From the NCBI RefSeq assembly GCF_014268275.3, contig NZ_CP077084.1, positions 5,514,501 through 5,578,500 on the forward strand: a stretch of 64,000 nucleotides of DNA, read 5' to 3'. Each line of letters starts with the position of its first letter. Positions within the stretch are counted from its first letter, which is position 1. A program made the position numbers and the translations under genes. The DNA comes from Pseudomonas tritici (GTDB lineage Bacteria > Pseudomonadota > Gammaproteobacteria > Pseudomonadales > Pseudomonadaceae). The notes under the pieces were generated by a model. The model did no database searches. It had not been told where the DNA came from and worked only from the letters and a program-made list of their open reading frames with translations. Positions 36,811 through 45,302 of this stretch are shown here, piece after piece.

Positions 36811-38534
36811 TAAATGCCTACCATGATTGGATTTTCGTAGAAGCCGCTGGTATCAGGCTCGCCAGCGTTTGCCAGCACCCTACCTATGGCCATGATCAGC
36901 GCAACGGCGCCGTCGATCTTGTTGTCATCGCCCTGCTTGATGGGGCGAACGATGTCATCGTTGCCCGGCATGTTTTTGCCGATCACGTTGGCTACGCACC
37001 AGGTCATGATCGGATTGCCATCATGGTGGAAGCGGCCAGCAGTAATGGCGGCCTCCAGTTCCTTCATGGGGTCCGACATGTTGGTGTAGTTCTGTGTGAT
37101 CGTTATCGGGTTGAAGCCTTCATCATCAAGGTCGTGGCTCAGGCCGGTCGCGCCGTGAGGGTCGATAGGACACTCGCGAACTGGGGCCTGGTGATTGGCT
37201 TCCTTGGTATCTTCGAGGATCTCGCGATAGTCGATCTCGGCGCCGTCGGTTATCTCCAAATGCTTGGAATTGATCCAGGCCTGAAAGCGTTCCGACATAC
37301 GCTTGTTGTCGCTGTCGTAGGCGGTGTCATAGGGCACCCAGAACTTAGGGGCCACACTGTAGTAGTGGGTCTTTCCATCTATAGCCCGCCAGAAAAGTCG
37401 CGCCCGCGAGTTCATGTCCAGCTTACGTGCCAGGTCGAACCCTGCGATCCACTCTTGCCCCTCGAACTGTTCCAGGGTGAGCGTGGTGTCTTCGCAGGAT
37501 TTCCAGTCCTCCATGTTGAAGAACCCGGATTTTGCGCTCACCCATAGGTTGAGGTGCTTCGTTTTGAACGTGTTTGCAAAGCGCGCAGATCGGATGGCCC
37601 TGGCCTGCTGACTTTCTAAGTACTCCTGAAACACCGAGACGCCGTGGTTCGGGTTGGCCTTGGCCAGCATCTTCGGATCGGTCCAGTCGTCGCCCTCGTC
37701 GAGCGTCCAGATCCAGCCGAACAACTCTTCGTCTGGAACCGTTCCGGCCAGCATCTCAACGACCTGGCGGCGCTTGTCGTAGCACGGGCCTTCGATATCG
37801 TCGCCGGAGGTGGTGATGATGAACATCAGCGGTTGCCGCCTGGCCCCCATGCCGGTCAGCATGGTGTCGTACTGGGCAGAGGTGCGGTGTTCATGGTATT
37901 CGTCGACGATTGCGCAACTGGGCGAAGCACCATCTCCGGGGTCGCCAATCAGCGGCTCGAAGCGGCTGAAGTCGGACGGGATGTTCATGTTCGAGGCGTT
38001 GACCTCGATGCCCGCGGCTTGGATCAGCATGGGCGACTTGCTCACCATCAGCTTGGCCGGGCGGAACACTTCCCACGCTTGTTTCTCTGTGGTCGCGCCG
38101 GCGTAGACTTCGGCGCCGAACTCACCATCGGCCACAAACATGCTGATGCCCACGCCGGCGGCGATGACCGATTTGCCGTTCTTGCGTGGCACTTCCCAGT
38201 AGCTTTCGCGGAACCGGCGATGACCACCCTTCTTCTTGACCCAGCCGAAGGTGACGGCCATGCCAAAAAGCTGCCATGGCTCTAACGTGATGAGCTGTCG
38301 CTTGAACGCCCATTCACCCTTGGTATGGGGCAGCAGCTGGATCAGTTTCAGTTTCTTCTCGGCCTTGGCCGGATCGAACTTGAAGCGGTACCCACGCTTG
38401 CGGCTGGCAGCCATGTCGTCGAAGTGACGCTGAATTGCCTGGTGGATATATCGGCACGCCGGCACCTTCCCTCGAAGCACGGACCTTGCCCACGCCATCG
38501 CCTTGTCGACGTTGGGGTGGGCAGATTTGGTCAT
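36810..38534 (-). CDS. Terminase large subunit
   Basis: 574 residues with Walker A-like RKNGKS (117-122), Walker [11 protein letters not shown] (about 212-221) and the nuclease domain beginning near 350 ([20 protein letters not shown]). It belongs to the HK97/P27-type terminases. It packages DNA with the small subunit and portal. Confidence 0.95.
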   Translation of the reverse strand: MTKSAHPNVDKAMAWARSVLRGKVPACRYIHQAIQRHFDDMAASRKRGYRFKFDPAKAEKKLKLIQLLPHTKGEWAFKRQLITLEPWQLFGMAVTFGWVKKKGGHRRFRESYWEVPRKNGKSVIAAGVGISMFVADGEFGAEVYAGATTEKQAWEVFRPAKLMVSKSPMLIQAAGIEVNASNMNIPSDFSRFEPLIGDPGDGASPSCAIVDEYHEHRTSAQYDTMLTGMGARRQPLMFIITTSGDDIEGPCYDKRRQVVEMLAGTVPDEELFGWIWTLDEGDDWTDPKMLAKANPNHGVSVFQEYLESQQARAIRSARFANTFKTKHLNLWVSAKSGFFNMEDWKSCEDTTLTLEQFEGQEWIAGFDLARKLDMNSRARLFWRAIDGKTHYYSVAPKFWVPYDTAYDSDNKRMSERFQAWINSKHLEITDGAEIDYREILEDTKEANHQAPVRECPIDPHGATGLSHDLDDEGFNPITITQNYTNMSDPMKELEAAITAGRFHHDGNPIMTWCVANVIGKNMPGNDDIVRPIKQGDDNKIDGAVALIMAIGRVLANAGEPDTSGFYENPIMVGI

Positions 38535-39019
38535 CAGGTTCTCAGCAGGTTGGCAAATTCGTTGGTTTCTTTCTCCTTATTGCCGCCGATCAGTCTCGTG
38601 CGACTGGCCGGGTCCAGGCCCAGCATCGAACCGAAAGTCACCATCTGGCGCATCGTTTCGTTCGCGGCGGTAAGTGCGGGGTTCTTCATCGGCCCGCCGG
38701 TGGCACCGGTAACGACGATGCCATGCTGCTGGATTGATTCCTGGGCAAGCCGCCAGTTGTCGTAGGCGCTACAGAAGGCCTCGACGTTGTGCAGATCAGT
38801 GATCGCCACCACGTTCTCGCGCAGCAGCTCTGGGACAATCATGTTCCACATGGTGGCGGCCCGAGGGGTGAACCACTCCGGCGGGTCGATCTGGGTGATC
38901 TTGGAAAACTGCGGCTCGGCTGTATTCAGCGCGCGCTTGCCAGGATTTCCGGCGAGTGCTTTTTTGGCCGTTGGCTTGGGTTTGCGACCACGGCCGGCGA
39001 CCGTGGCGGTGCCTCCCAT
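38534..39019 (-). CDS. Terminase small subunit, P27 family
   Basis: 161 residues with the P27 pattern: [20 protein letters not shown], then [20 protein letters not shown] and [19 protein letters not shown]. It recognises phage DNA for packaging. The P27-type subunit and the neighbouring HNH nuclease suggest cos-type packaging. Confidence 0.92.
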   Translation of the reverse strand: MGGTATVAGRGRKPKPTAKKALAGNPGKRALNTAEPQFSKITQIDPPEWFTPRAATMWNMIVPELLRENVVAITDLHNVEAFCSAYDNWRLAQESIQQHGIVVTGATGGPMKNPALTAANETMRQMVTFGSMLGLDPASRTRLIGGNKEKETNEFANLLRT

Positions 39020-39144
39020 CGCGCAACTCCTGAATTTTTAATTTCGCGGGTGTAAGAAAACGATTGGGCGGACGGTCTAGAAGGCAAAAGGTGTGGACTT
39101 TTGACCCTCCCCCCACCCACAAATGAGAACCAGTCTCATTTGAG

Positions 39145-39552
39145 CTATTTACACTGCATTTTGCACGATTTTCTGCTTGGATTGCCCCAACCACCGTCTT
39201 CAGACGCTGTTTTCGTGCTGTGGCAGCTGTGGCACAGCGACTGCCAGTTGTTTCGATCCCAGAAAAGCACCATGTCGCCCTTGTGTGGGGTGACGTGGTC
39301 GACATCAGTGGCCGCGACCACCTCGCCTCGCCGATCATGCTCAGCACACAACGGATGGCGGGCTAGGAATCCCTTGCTCGCCTGCTGCCACTTGTAGCCA
39401 TAGCCTCGCTGACTACTGCTCTCACGCTTCTTGTCAGCCACCTTGGCAGCTGCTGCCTTCGCGAGATCGGCGTGCTCATCGCAGTAGCGAGGGTTGCGGG
39501 TGAGCGCCCTGCACCCTTGAGCACTGCAAGGCTTCTGTGGTCTTAGTGGCAT
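39145..39552 (-). CDS. HNH endonuclease
   Basis: 135 residues. The N-terminal Cys/His group (CSAQGCRALTRNPRYCDEH) and the HNH fold (DVDHVTPHKGD, then NNWQSLCHSCHSTKT) are intact. Such nucleases lie directly before the terminase of HK97-like cos phages and are needed for terminase cleavage in several of them. Confidence 0.92.
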   Translation of the reverse strand: MPLRPQKPCSAQGCRALTRNPRYCDEHADLAKAAAAKVADKKRESSSQRGYGYKWQQASKGFLARHPLCAEHDRRGEVVAATDVDHVTPHKGDMVLFWDRNNWQSLCHSCHSTKTASEDGGWGNPSRKSCKMQCK

Positions 39553-39558
39553 CAGTGG

Positions 39559-39831
39559 TCACTTGCTCTGGCTGCGTTTGATCTGGGCGTCTACCTGGTC
39601 AGCACACGTGTCGAGCAGGTTGATTGCCCTGTCCTTCAGCTCCCACACATCGCCATTCAGGCGAAGGTCGACTGCATCCGCATCAACCCGTTCGCACGGG
39701 ATCAATTCAGGGGCTTCCAGCCTTACGGCCTGGGTCTTTGTCACTACCACCGGCTTTGCCGCGCAGGCCGTCAGGCAGAGGCTGAGCAGCCCAATCACGA
39801 ACAGGCTTGCTGTTGCGCTTGAGGTCTTCAA
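39559..39831 (-). CDS. Outer-membrane spanin Rz1-like lipoprotein
   Basis: 90 residues from a TTG at 39831 with GGAGAAG upstream, largely nested inside the +1 frame of the Rz gene. The signal peptide SLFVIGLLSLCLTAC ends in a lipobox Cys, followed by a Pro/Val-rich segment. With Rz it fuses inner and outer membranes at lysis. The TTG start is inferred from the ribosome site; a longer frame upstream lacks a signal peptide at its start. Confidence 0.8.
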   Translation of the reverse strand: MKTSSATASLFVIGLLSLCLTACAAKPVVVTKTQAVRLEAPELIPCERVDADAVDLRLNGDVWELKDRAINLLDTCADQVDAQIKRSQSK

Positions 39832-40093
39832 AGTTCTTCTCCGCCTTTTTTGCTTTGTCCTGGCTGGCCCTGAGGCGCTTTGCCAGATCGGCCTGGTATT
39901 CGGCATTGCGCTTTGCTTCAGCGCGCAGGGTGGTGATGGTGGCCTGGCTCTCAGTGTTGGCCTTGATGGCTTCATCCTTGGCCTGGGTCTCAACGAGCTT
40001 TTCGTCTCGTAGATCCTCGACCCGTAGCTGCTGGATTCCAACGAGCAGCAGCCCGACCAGCGCAATGATGATTCCTGCAGCGATTGCCTTCAT
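39707..40093 (-). CDS. Inner-membrane spanin Rz-like
   Basis: 128 residues: one N-terminal membrane segment (AIAAGIIIALVGLLLVGI) followed by a long periplasmic coiled coil (RDEKLVETQAKDEAIKANTE...LAKRLRASQDKAKKAEKNFE). This is the classical i-spanin layout, with Rz1 embedded in another frame. It overlaps the holin by 4 bp. Confidence 0.88.
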   Translation of the reverse strand: MKAIAAGIIIALVGLLLVGIQQLRVEDLRDEKLVETQAKDEAIKANTESQATITTLRAEAKRNAEYQADLAKRLRASQDKAKKAEKNFEDLKRNSKPVRDWAAQPLPDGLRGKAGGSDKDPGRKAGSP

Positions 40094-40419
40094 GCCGAAT
40101 CCGCCTTTCTGCCCAGGAACCGGATGATCAGGTCACGGATCGCCGTCACACCGATGAAGCCAATGGCGCCACCGGCGGCCACTGAAAGACTGGGCGGCCA
40201 CTCCACCCATTCGATGATGCTGCTTGCTGACAGGCTCAAGGCCCCACAGAGCAGCGCCTCGAACAAGGTGCGCCAGTAGTTCGGCTCTTTGGCGTCGTAC
40301 AGCACGCGCAACAGCGTGATCGTGAAGGCCATGATTGCGCCCTGCCACAGCGGATTGGAGAGGACTAGCCAGACCTGGGCCCAGAAGTCAGGGTTTTTCT
40401 CAGGCATGTTCAGGGACAT
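40090..40419 (-). CDS. Holin
   Basis: 109 residues with about three hydrophobic segments (LWQGAIMAFTITLLRVLY, LFEALLCGALSLSASSII, LSVAAGGAIGFIGVTAI) and a basic end (RDLIIRFLGRKADSA), the phage lambda-holin superfamily layout. It releases the endolysin. It is the first gene after a group of leftward terminators. Confidence 0.88.
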   Translation of the reverse strand: MSLNMPEKNPDFWAQVWLVLSNPLWQGAIMAFTITLLRVLYDAKEPNYWRTLFEALLCGALSLSASSIIEWVEWPPSLSVAAGGAIGFIGVTAIRDLIIRFLGRKADSA

Positions 40420-40450
40420 CCGGCAGTCCTCCCTTTAGGGGAGCATGAAT

Positions 40451-40474
40451 AAAAAAGCCCACTCAGTGGCGGGC
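40451..40474 (-). terminator. Leftward terminator upstream of holin
   Basis: On the minus strand, GCCCGCCACTGAGTGGGC followed by TTTTTT, 30 bp before the holin start. One of four leftward terminator-like hairpins between the Q-like gene and the lysis genes. Confidence 0.75.
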
Positions 40475-40539
40475 GGATGGCCATGTGCTACTTTCGAGTG
40501 GCTGTCATGGAGGCAGTACCAGTAACCGAAGGAGCAAAA

Positions 40540-40827
40540 ATGGCAAAGTTTAAAGTTGCGCATATCCATGAGCAGGGGAATGACATGATCATCATCCCGC
40601 TCGACTCATCCTTCAATAGCAAGACTGACGGGCAACAGGCTGATGCGATGGAGGCATTTCAGATTGCCGCTTCATCGGCGGGGCTAAGGGGCGCGGTCGT
40701 GCTGATCTGGAAATCTGGGAGTTATGTGAAGTTCAGGGGGCCACAGCAATGGCACCCTTTTTTGAAAAGCCCAGGCATCTACCAACTAGTGATGGCCAAC
40801 ATCAACAAGGAGTTGACGATTCACTGA
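40540..40827 (+). CDS. Rightward cargo gene, unknown function
   Basis: 95 residues from the ATG at 40540, preceded by GAAGGAGCAAAA; an earlier in-frame ATG lacks a ribosome site. Small alpha/beta protein (FKVAHIHEQGNDMIIIPLDS, AGLRGAVVLIWKSGSYVKF). It is on the strand opposite to the late genes and flanked by terminators, so it is likely lysogenic cargo. Its 3' end overlaps the convergent neighbour by 26 bp. Confidence 0.65.
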   Translation: MAKFKVAHIHEQGNDMIIIPLDSSFNSKTDGQQADAMEAFQIAASSAGLRGAVVLIWKSGSYVKFRGPQQWHPFLKSPGIYQLVMANINKELTIH

Positions 40828-40990
40828 TTGGCCGCAAGGACTCGTCACCGGCCTCAACCAGAGCTGACTCAAGGGCGGCAATTATCCGCTGAATTGTTCC
40901 GTCTTCGCGGTGCGACAGAAATGTCATGCCGCTTTTTTCGCCTTGAGACCAGATCACTTCACCACTTTCATCAAGTACACGTACTTGCAT
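40802..40990 (-). CDS. Hypothetical small protein
   Basis: 62 residues from the ATG at 40990 with CTGGAG upstream (MQVRVLDESGEVIWSQGEKS...IIAALESALVEAGDE). The compact sandwich-like start and helical end look coding. Family unknown; it lies between two leftward terminators. Confidence 0.6.
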   Translation of the reverse strand: MQVRVLDESGEVIWSQGEKSGMTFLSHREDGTIQRIIAALESALVEAGDESLRPISESSTPC

Positions 40991-41009
40991 GACTGAACTC
41001 CAGGAACAG

Positions 41010-41036
41010 AAAAGGCCCGCCAATATGGCGAGCCTT
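41010..41036 (-). terminator. Leftward terminator-like hairpin
   Basis: On the minus strand, GGCTCGCC-ATATT-GGCGGGCC followed by TTTTC; one internal mismatch. It lies in the Q-to-holin interval. Confidence 0.65.
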
Positions 41037-41096
41037 GAATTAGATCAGCCCCACTACGCCCAGCTCGGAGCAACGGGTGTGGTAGAGCCAAAAACG

Positions 41097-41121
41097 AAAA
41101 AGCCCCGCACGATGACGGGGC
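41097..41121 (-). terminator. Leftward terminator
   Basis: On the minus strand, GCCCCGTCATCGTGCGGGGC followed by TTTTT. Strong stem and T-run in the Q-to-holin interval. Confidence 0.82.
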
Positions 41122-41158
41122 GCTTGCACTGGAACAAGGCCGATGTAGGCCTATCTAC

Positions 41159-41692
41159 TCAAATCTTAGTTTCTGGCTTTTCAGCAGCGAAACAAGAATT
41201 CCTGAGGCCATTTGCGATGCCATATATCTTCGCGTGTTGATCAACTGACAACGCTTCTGCTTCTGCAGAGGCCTTTTGGACCATACTCGCGATGCTTTCT
41301 TTCTGAGCAACAAATCCTGCCGTCCCGAGCGGACCTGTCTCAGCGGTGCCCAGCACGGTACTGGCAACGCCCGCCAAACCAGCGAATATTCCACCAGCGG
41401 CGCCTCCAGTGCCCGCCGCAACAAGCATCGCTCCGGCGAAACCAAAAACACCTCCGGTTGCACCAATCGCAAGCTTTGCTTCCTCAGCATTCTTGGATCG
41501 AGCCTCATAATTATTGTGGACTTTTCTGCAGAACGAGGCGGCCGTATTTAGATCATCCCAAGCGGCGATAAAATTTTTGTTATCGGTAGAAACGCCACGA
41601 TAAGAATTCAGCGCATCAGGCGTAGGCGTTGTAACTGTGTGGCAACCGTAAACAGTCGTAGTCGCTAGGAAAACAAATGCGGTTTTGCGCAT
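41159..41692 (-). CDS. Phage-borne lipoprotein of unknown function
   Basis: 177 residues from the ATG at 41692 (GAGGGGGGATCAGCT upstream). The signal peptide ends in a lipobox (TTTVYGC, Cys20). A Gly/Ala-rich hydrophobic stretch at about 80-125 (GVFGFAGAMLVAAGTGGAAG) could insert in membrane. Phage lipoproteins often block superinfection, but no family is recognised. It is bracketed by terminators, suggesting independent expression. Confidence 0.7.
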   Translation of the reverse strand: MRKTAFVFLATTTVYGCHTVTTPTPDALNSYRGVSTDNKNFIAAWDDLNTAASFCRKVHNNYEARSKNAEEAKLAIGATGGVFGFAGAMLVAAGTGGAAGGIFAGLAGVASTVLGTAETGPLGTAGFVAQKESIASMVQKASAEAEALSVDQHAKIYGIANGLRNSCFAAEKPETKI

Positions 41693-41800
41693 AGCTGATC
41701 CCCCCTCAAGATGGCCCCAATGGCCAAATACAAATCTAGTAGATTGAGGGAATAACGCTACGCAACTGACAAAATACTCAAGCCCAGCGTCGCGAGCTAC

Positions 41801-41827
41801 AAAAAACCCGGCGCAATGGCCGGGTTT
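41801..41827 (-). terminator. Leftward terminator after the Q-like gene
   Basis: On the minus strand, AAACCCGGC-CATTGC-GCCGGGTTTTTT. Strong stem with a T-run, 75 bp after the Q-like gene. It is a candidate first target of antitermination. Confidence 0.85.
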
Positions 41828-41902
41828 CCGATGTGGTGTCGCGCTTGAAAAGCTAAACACTGTGCCATCAAAACAGGTGTTTATCCGCGTGGAAAGTTAT
41901 TT

Positions 41903-42292
41903 CTACGCAACTTCTCGAAACACCTCAATAGCGCAGTCCACCCATGCCACACCGGCCTTGATCAACTCGCGCGCCTTGGCCTCACCCATGTCGTTCTCCC
42001 GAGCAATCCGCAACGCTGGCCACTTCGCGCCGAAGTAAAGCCAGATGAAGTTACCCATCTGTGCGTCCCGGGTGGCGAGCTTAGCCACCGCACGATCCAC
42101 CACCAGGGCAACGTCATCCGTGACGCAGTAGTTCTTGATACCGCCCTCCGTGACGTTGTTGTCGCGAATCAACGCATAGAGAGGAGACACGTACCGAGGC
42201 ACGCCCATCCCATCCATTCGCCACCAGCCCCACTGCTCCAGCAGGTATTCAGTATCACCCAAGGGTTTGTCGACATACGTGCGCTTCTTCAT
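41903..42292 (-). CDS. Antiterminator Q-like protein
   Basis: 129 residues resembling phage antitermination Q-type proteins (DUF1133-like): DTEYLLEQWGWWRMDGMGVP near the start, a basic/helical middle and the C-terminal VAWVDCAIEVFREVA. Last gene of the early operon, ahead of a series of leftward terminators and the lysis-morphogenesis genes, which is the usual place of Q. It overlaps the upstream gene by 4 bp. Confidence 0.82.
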   Translation of the reverse strand: MKKRTYVDKPLGDTEYLLEQWGWWRMDGMGVPRYVSPLYALIRDNNVTEGGIKNYCVTDDVALVVDRAVAKLATRDAQMGNFIWLYFGAKWPALRIARENDMGEAKARELIKAGVAWVDCAIEVFREVA

Positions 42293-42576
42293 GCGGCTTT
42301 CCTCGGATCTGGATCACTCAGGCCAAACAGGTCACGCAGCAACCGGTCGGCGGGTTTGTTCTTTGCATTTCCCTCGATTAACCAGCGCTGCCCAAAGTCA
42401 TGGAACCCGATCTGAGCACGGCTGCCATGCCAACTGGCGACCATATCCAGCAGGTAGGCCAGCGCACTCGGCCCGCCGACTTTGACCTTGGCCAGTTCCT
42501 CACCCGCGATCTTCAGAAAGCGCCGCTCCAGGTCGCTCATACTTTTGCGCGGCAATGCCGCTGTGACGTTACTCAT
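42289..42576 (-). CDS. Early phage protein, unknown function
   Basis: 95 residues, helical (KSMSDLERRFLKIAGEELAK, GPSALAYLLDMVASWHGSRA). Coupled on both sides (8-bp overlap with the recombinase, 4-bp with Q-like). Such proteins often lie just before Q in Pseudomonas phages; no function known. Confidence 0.75.
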   Translation of the reverse strand: MSNVTAALPRKSMSDLERRFLKIAGEELAKVKVGGPSALAYLLDMVASWHGSRAQIGFHDFGQRWLIEGNAKNKPADRLLRDLFGLSDPDPRKAA

Positions 42577-43930
42577 TGCCGTCTCCTGGCTGGTGGTTTG
42601 GGGTGGCCTGGGTGCCGCGTTGAACTAAAAACCTCCTCCTCGGAAGTGGATACTGATTCACGCTGGAAGCCTCGTTATTCATGGTGTCTGCGGGTAATGC
42701 CTCGCCTTCCTGTCTCGCGTATGTCCCACCGCGCAATGCCTCGAAACCTCGTTGATCGAGGTAGGCGTGCCAGGTCTCCAAGGCCTGCCGCTTGAGCTGC
42801 TCGGCGGACGTGTGGATGTAGGCCTGGTCGAGATCCTTCATGGCGTGGTTCAGCAGAAGCTCCCCGACCATGTAGTCGACGCCCAGGTCAGTCCAGGCCG
42901 TACGGGCGACCTTGCGCAGGTCATGGCTCGACCATTCGCCATGGGCCAGATGCGTGAACAGCGTGCTGGCCTTCGTCGCGCTGAGGGCTTGGCCAGAGCT
43001 TCCTGGGAACAGGAACTGACCGGTGTAGCCACTCCCTTGCTGCACAAGCCGGTACCGCTCGATTAGCGCCTTGGCCTGCACGGTCAGTGGCAGGGTGTGC
43101 GCCGCTTTGGTTTTGGTGTCCGCCGCCGGGATGAACCACTTGCCGGTTTCGGTGTTGACGTTCTTCCAGCGGGCCAGCCGGGTTTCACCCAGACGCGTGC
43201 CGTGGCAGAGCATCAGCCCTGCCAACGCGCACGCCGCCGGTGACTCGTCGAAGCGTTCTACCAACAGATGCAACAGGCCTGGCACATCGTCGGAGTGAAG
43301 CCGCGCCGCCTTGGCCTTGATCTTGGTCCGCACGAAGTCGGTGAACTCCAGGCCGGCCAGCGGGTTAACGGCTAGCAGGTCCAGGCGATAGGCCTGCCGC
43401 ACAGCCACCCCCAAGACGCCCCAGACCGAGCGCACGAACGACAGCGCGTAACGCTCCTGCATCGGCATCAGCAGCAATCGGTCAATGGCCGGCCTGTTCA
43501 ACCCAGCCAGCGGCAGTTGACCGAGGCGTGGCTGCAGGTGCCGCTTCAAGGCCGACTTGGCGCTGGCCTTGCGCTTCTCGGACAGTGCACGGTCGCGCGT
43601 CATGCGCTCCAGGTACCAGGACAGCAGTTCGCCCACCGTGGACCAGTTGGTGGCCGTGGACTTCGCCAAAGGATCAGCCGACCGGCGTGCCAAGATGGTC
43701 GGCAACGTCGCCAGCATCGCCTTGGCGTTGATGTCGGGATAGTTGCCAGCCTTGCCCCAGGACTTGCCCACCACGACGTGCCACGAGCCTTTGGCGCGGT
43801 CCACGGTCGAATAGCGGAACCTGAGCGCCGGGTGCCGGGGGTCGCGCAACTGGCGAACGTCACTGGCTTGGTTGCGGCGGATCTCGGCGTCGGTCAGTTG
43901 AACGTGCAGGGTTTTCGGATTATTCACCAT
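42569..43930 (-). CDS. Tyrosine recombinase in the replication operon
   Basis: 453 residues with a complete catalytic set: Arg246 (GTRLGE), a Lys near 273-275, His336 and Arg339 (SSHDLRK), His362 (LLNHAM) and Tyr371 (AYIH). The N-terminus has a SAM-like/core-binding region at about 95-200. It lies between DnaB and Q-like, overlapping DnaB by 11 bp, and is far from att. The integrase for ssrA is more likely the gene at 52.8 kb. This one may resolve multimers or serve another site (inference). Confidence 0.9.
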   Translation of the reverse strand: MVNNPKTLHVQLTDAEIRRNQASDVRQLRDPRHPALRFRYSTVDRAKGSWHVVVGKSWGKAGNYPDINAKAMLATLPTILARRSADPLAKSTATNWSTVGELLSWYLERMTRDRALSEKRKASAKSALKRHLQPRLGQLPLAGLNRPAIDRLLLMPMQERYALSFVRSVWGVLGVAVRQAYRLDLLAVNPLAGLEFTDFVRTKIKAKAARLHSDDVPGLLHLLVERFDESPAACALAGLMLCHGTRLGETRLARWKNVNTETGKWFIPAADTKTKAAHTLPLTVQAKALIERYRLVQQGSGYTGQFLFPGSSGQALSATKASTLFTHLAHGEWSSHDLRKVARTAWTDLGVDYMVGELLLNHAMKDLDQAYIHTSAEQLKRQALETWHAYLDQRGFEALRGGTYARQEGEALPADTMNNEASSVNQYPLPRRRFLVQRGTQATPNHQPGDGNE

Positions 43931-45302
43931 GCTTCCTCCGCTGGCCCTTGTACTGCTCGGAGAAAGGTCGGCCGATCTCCACCTCTTCCTGGGTGGGCTC
44001 GCGGCCCGCGAAGTTTACGAAGCGGGCGAACTTGCCCTGCTGCTGCACAACGCACGAACCGACCGGCGCGTGCCTGCACTTGGGCATTATCAGCTCCGTC
44101 ACACCGTTCTGGCCCTGCTCGTCGTCCATGTCGCGGTGGACCAGAATAATGCAGTGGGCGTCAGCCTCGATCTGGCCGGAGTCGCGCAGGTCGGAAGCAA
44201 TAGGCTTCTTGCCTGGGCGCTTGGTCGAATCGCGGTTGAGCTGGGCCAGCAGGATCACTGGTACCTCCAGCTCTTTGGCGATGTTGACGATACTCGTCGA
44301 GATCTTGCCCAGCTCTGCGGTGCGGTTGAATGCCTTGCCGTCGGAGCCGATCAGGCCGATGTAGTCGATCACCACCACGTCGAGACCGTGCTTGCGCTTG
44401 ACCTGCCGGCAGATGCTTCGGATGCGCGCGACGGTGAGCCCCGACTTGTCACAGACGTACAGCGGCTTGTCCATGATCTTGTTGACTGCCGATGTCAGCC
44501 GTGGCCAGTCCTCATCTTGCAGTTGACCGTTATCCAATACTTGCAGGTCGACGCTACCCAGGGATGCCAGGGCGCGGTTGGCGAGTTCCTCCTCCGGCAT
44601 TTCCAGCGAGAACACCATGCCAACGCCCAGACCTGAGCAAGAAACGTGCTGGGCGATCTGCAGGCCGAGCGTGGTCTTACCACTCCCAGGCAGGCCGGCG
44701 ACGATGGTCACTGTCTTTTTGCGCAGCCCACGGATCAGCTTATCCAGGTCGACCAGCCCAGTAGAAAGACCTGATTGAATGGAACCGTTGAACTTGGCAT
44801 CGATGATGTCGATATTTCGGGTCACCACTTCGTCCATGCGCTTGTAATCAGGCTCCCCAGCGTCTAGGTCGCGCAGATCAGCCATGGCCTGCTGCGCGCT
44901 GGCGATGATTTCAGCCACCGGCCTGTTCTCGCTGGCCGAATCACGCACTGCGTCGGCAGCTTCGACCAGGCGCCTGAGCACTGCCCTCTCGGCCACCGTT
45001 CGGGCGTACGCCTTCCAGTTGGCGGTGCTGGGCGTGTTCTTCGCCAATTCGGCTGCGTAGGCGATGGTCGTGCCGCCACTCGGTAGGTAGGGTTTGAAGT
45101 CGTGAAGCGTGACAGGGTCGACCGGCGCGCCGGTGGCGTGCAGGTCAATCATCACTTGGTAAAGCGCAGCGTTCTCCGGATCGTGAAAGTCCGCGGTGGT
45201 CACGCTGGTAGTGATCGAGTCAAACAATTCACCATCCAGCATCAGCGCGCCGAGTAGCGCGTGCTCGGCCTCATCACTGTAAAGCTCGCGGTATTCGTTC
45301 AT
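43920..45302 (-). CDS. dnaB: Replicative DNA helicase, DnaB family
   Basis: 460 residues: N-terminal DnaB domain (EAEHALLGALMLDGELFDSI) and C-terminal RecA-like helicase with Walker A GLPGSGKT (203-210) and Walker B VVVIDYIGLI. Phage-encoded replicative helicase, coupled to the loader gene upstream (4-bp overlap). Confidence 0.95.
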   Translation of the reverse strand: MNEYRELYSDEAEHALLGALMLDGELFDSITTSVTTADFHDPENAALYQVMIDLHATGAPVDPVTLHDFKPYLPSGGTTIAYAAELAKNTPSTANWKAYARTVAERAVLRRLVEAADAVRDSASENRPVAEIIASAQQAMADLRDLDAGEPDYKRMDEVVTRNIDIIDAKFNGSIQSGLSTGLVDLDKLIRGLRKKTVTIVAGLPGSGKTTLGLQIAQHVSCSGLGVGMVFSLEMPEEELANRALASLGSVDLQVLDNGQLQDEDWPRLTSAVNKIMDKPLYVCDKSGLTVARIRSICRQVKRKHGLDVVVIDYIGLIGSDGKAFNRTAELGKISTSIVNIAKELEVPVILLAQLNRDSTKRPGKKPIASDLRDSGQIEADAHCIILVHRDMDDEQGQNGVTELIMPKCRHAPVGSCVVQQQGKFARFVNFAGREPTQEEVEIGRPFSEQYKGQRRKHGE

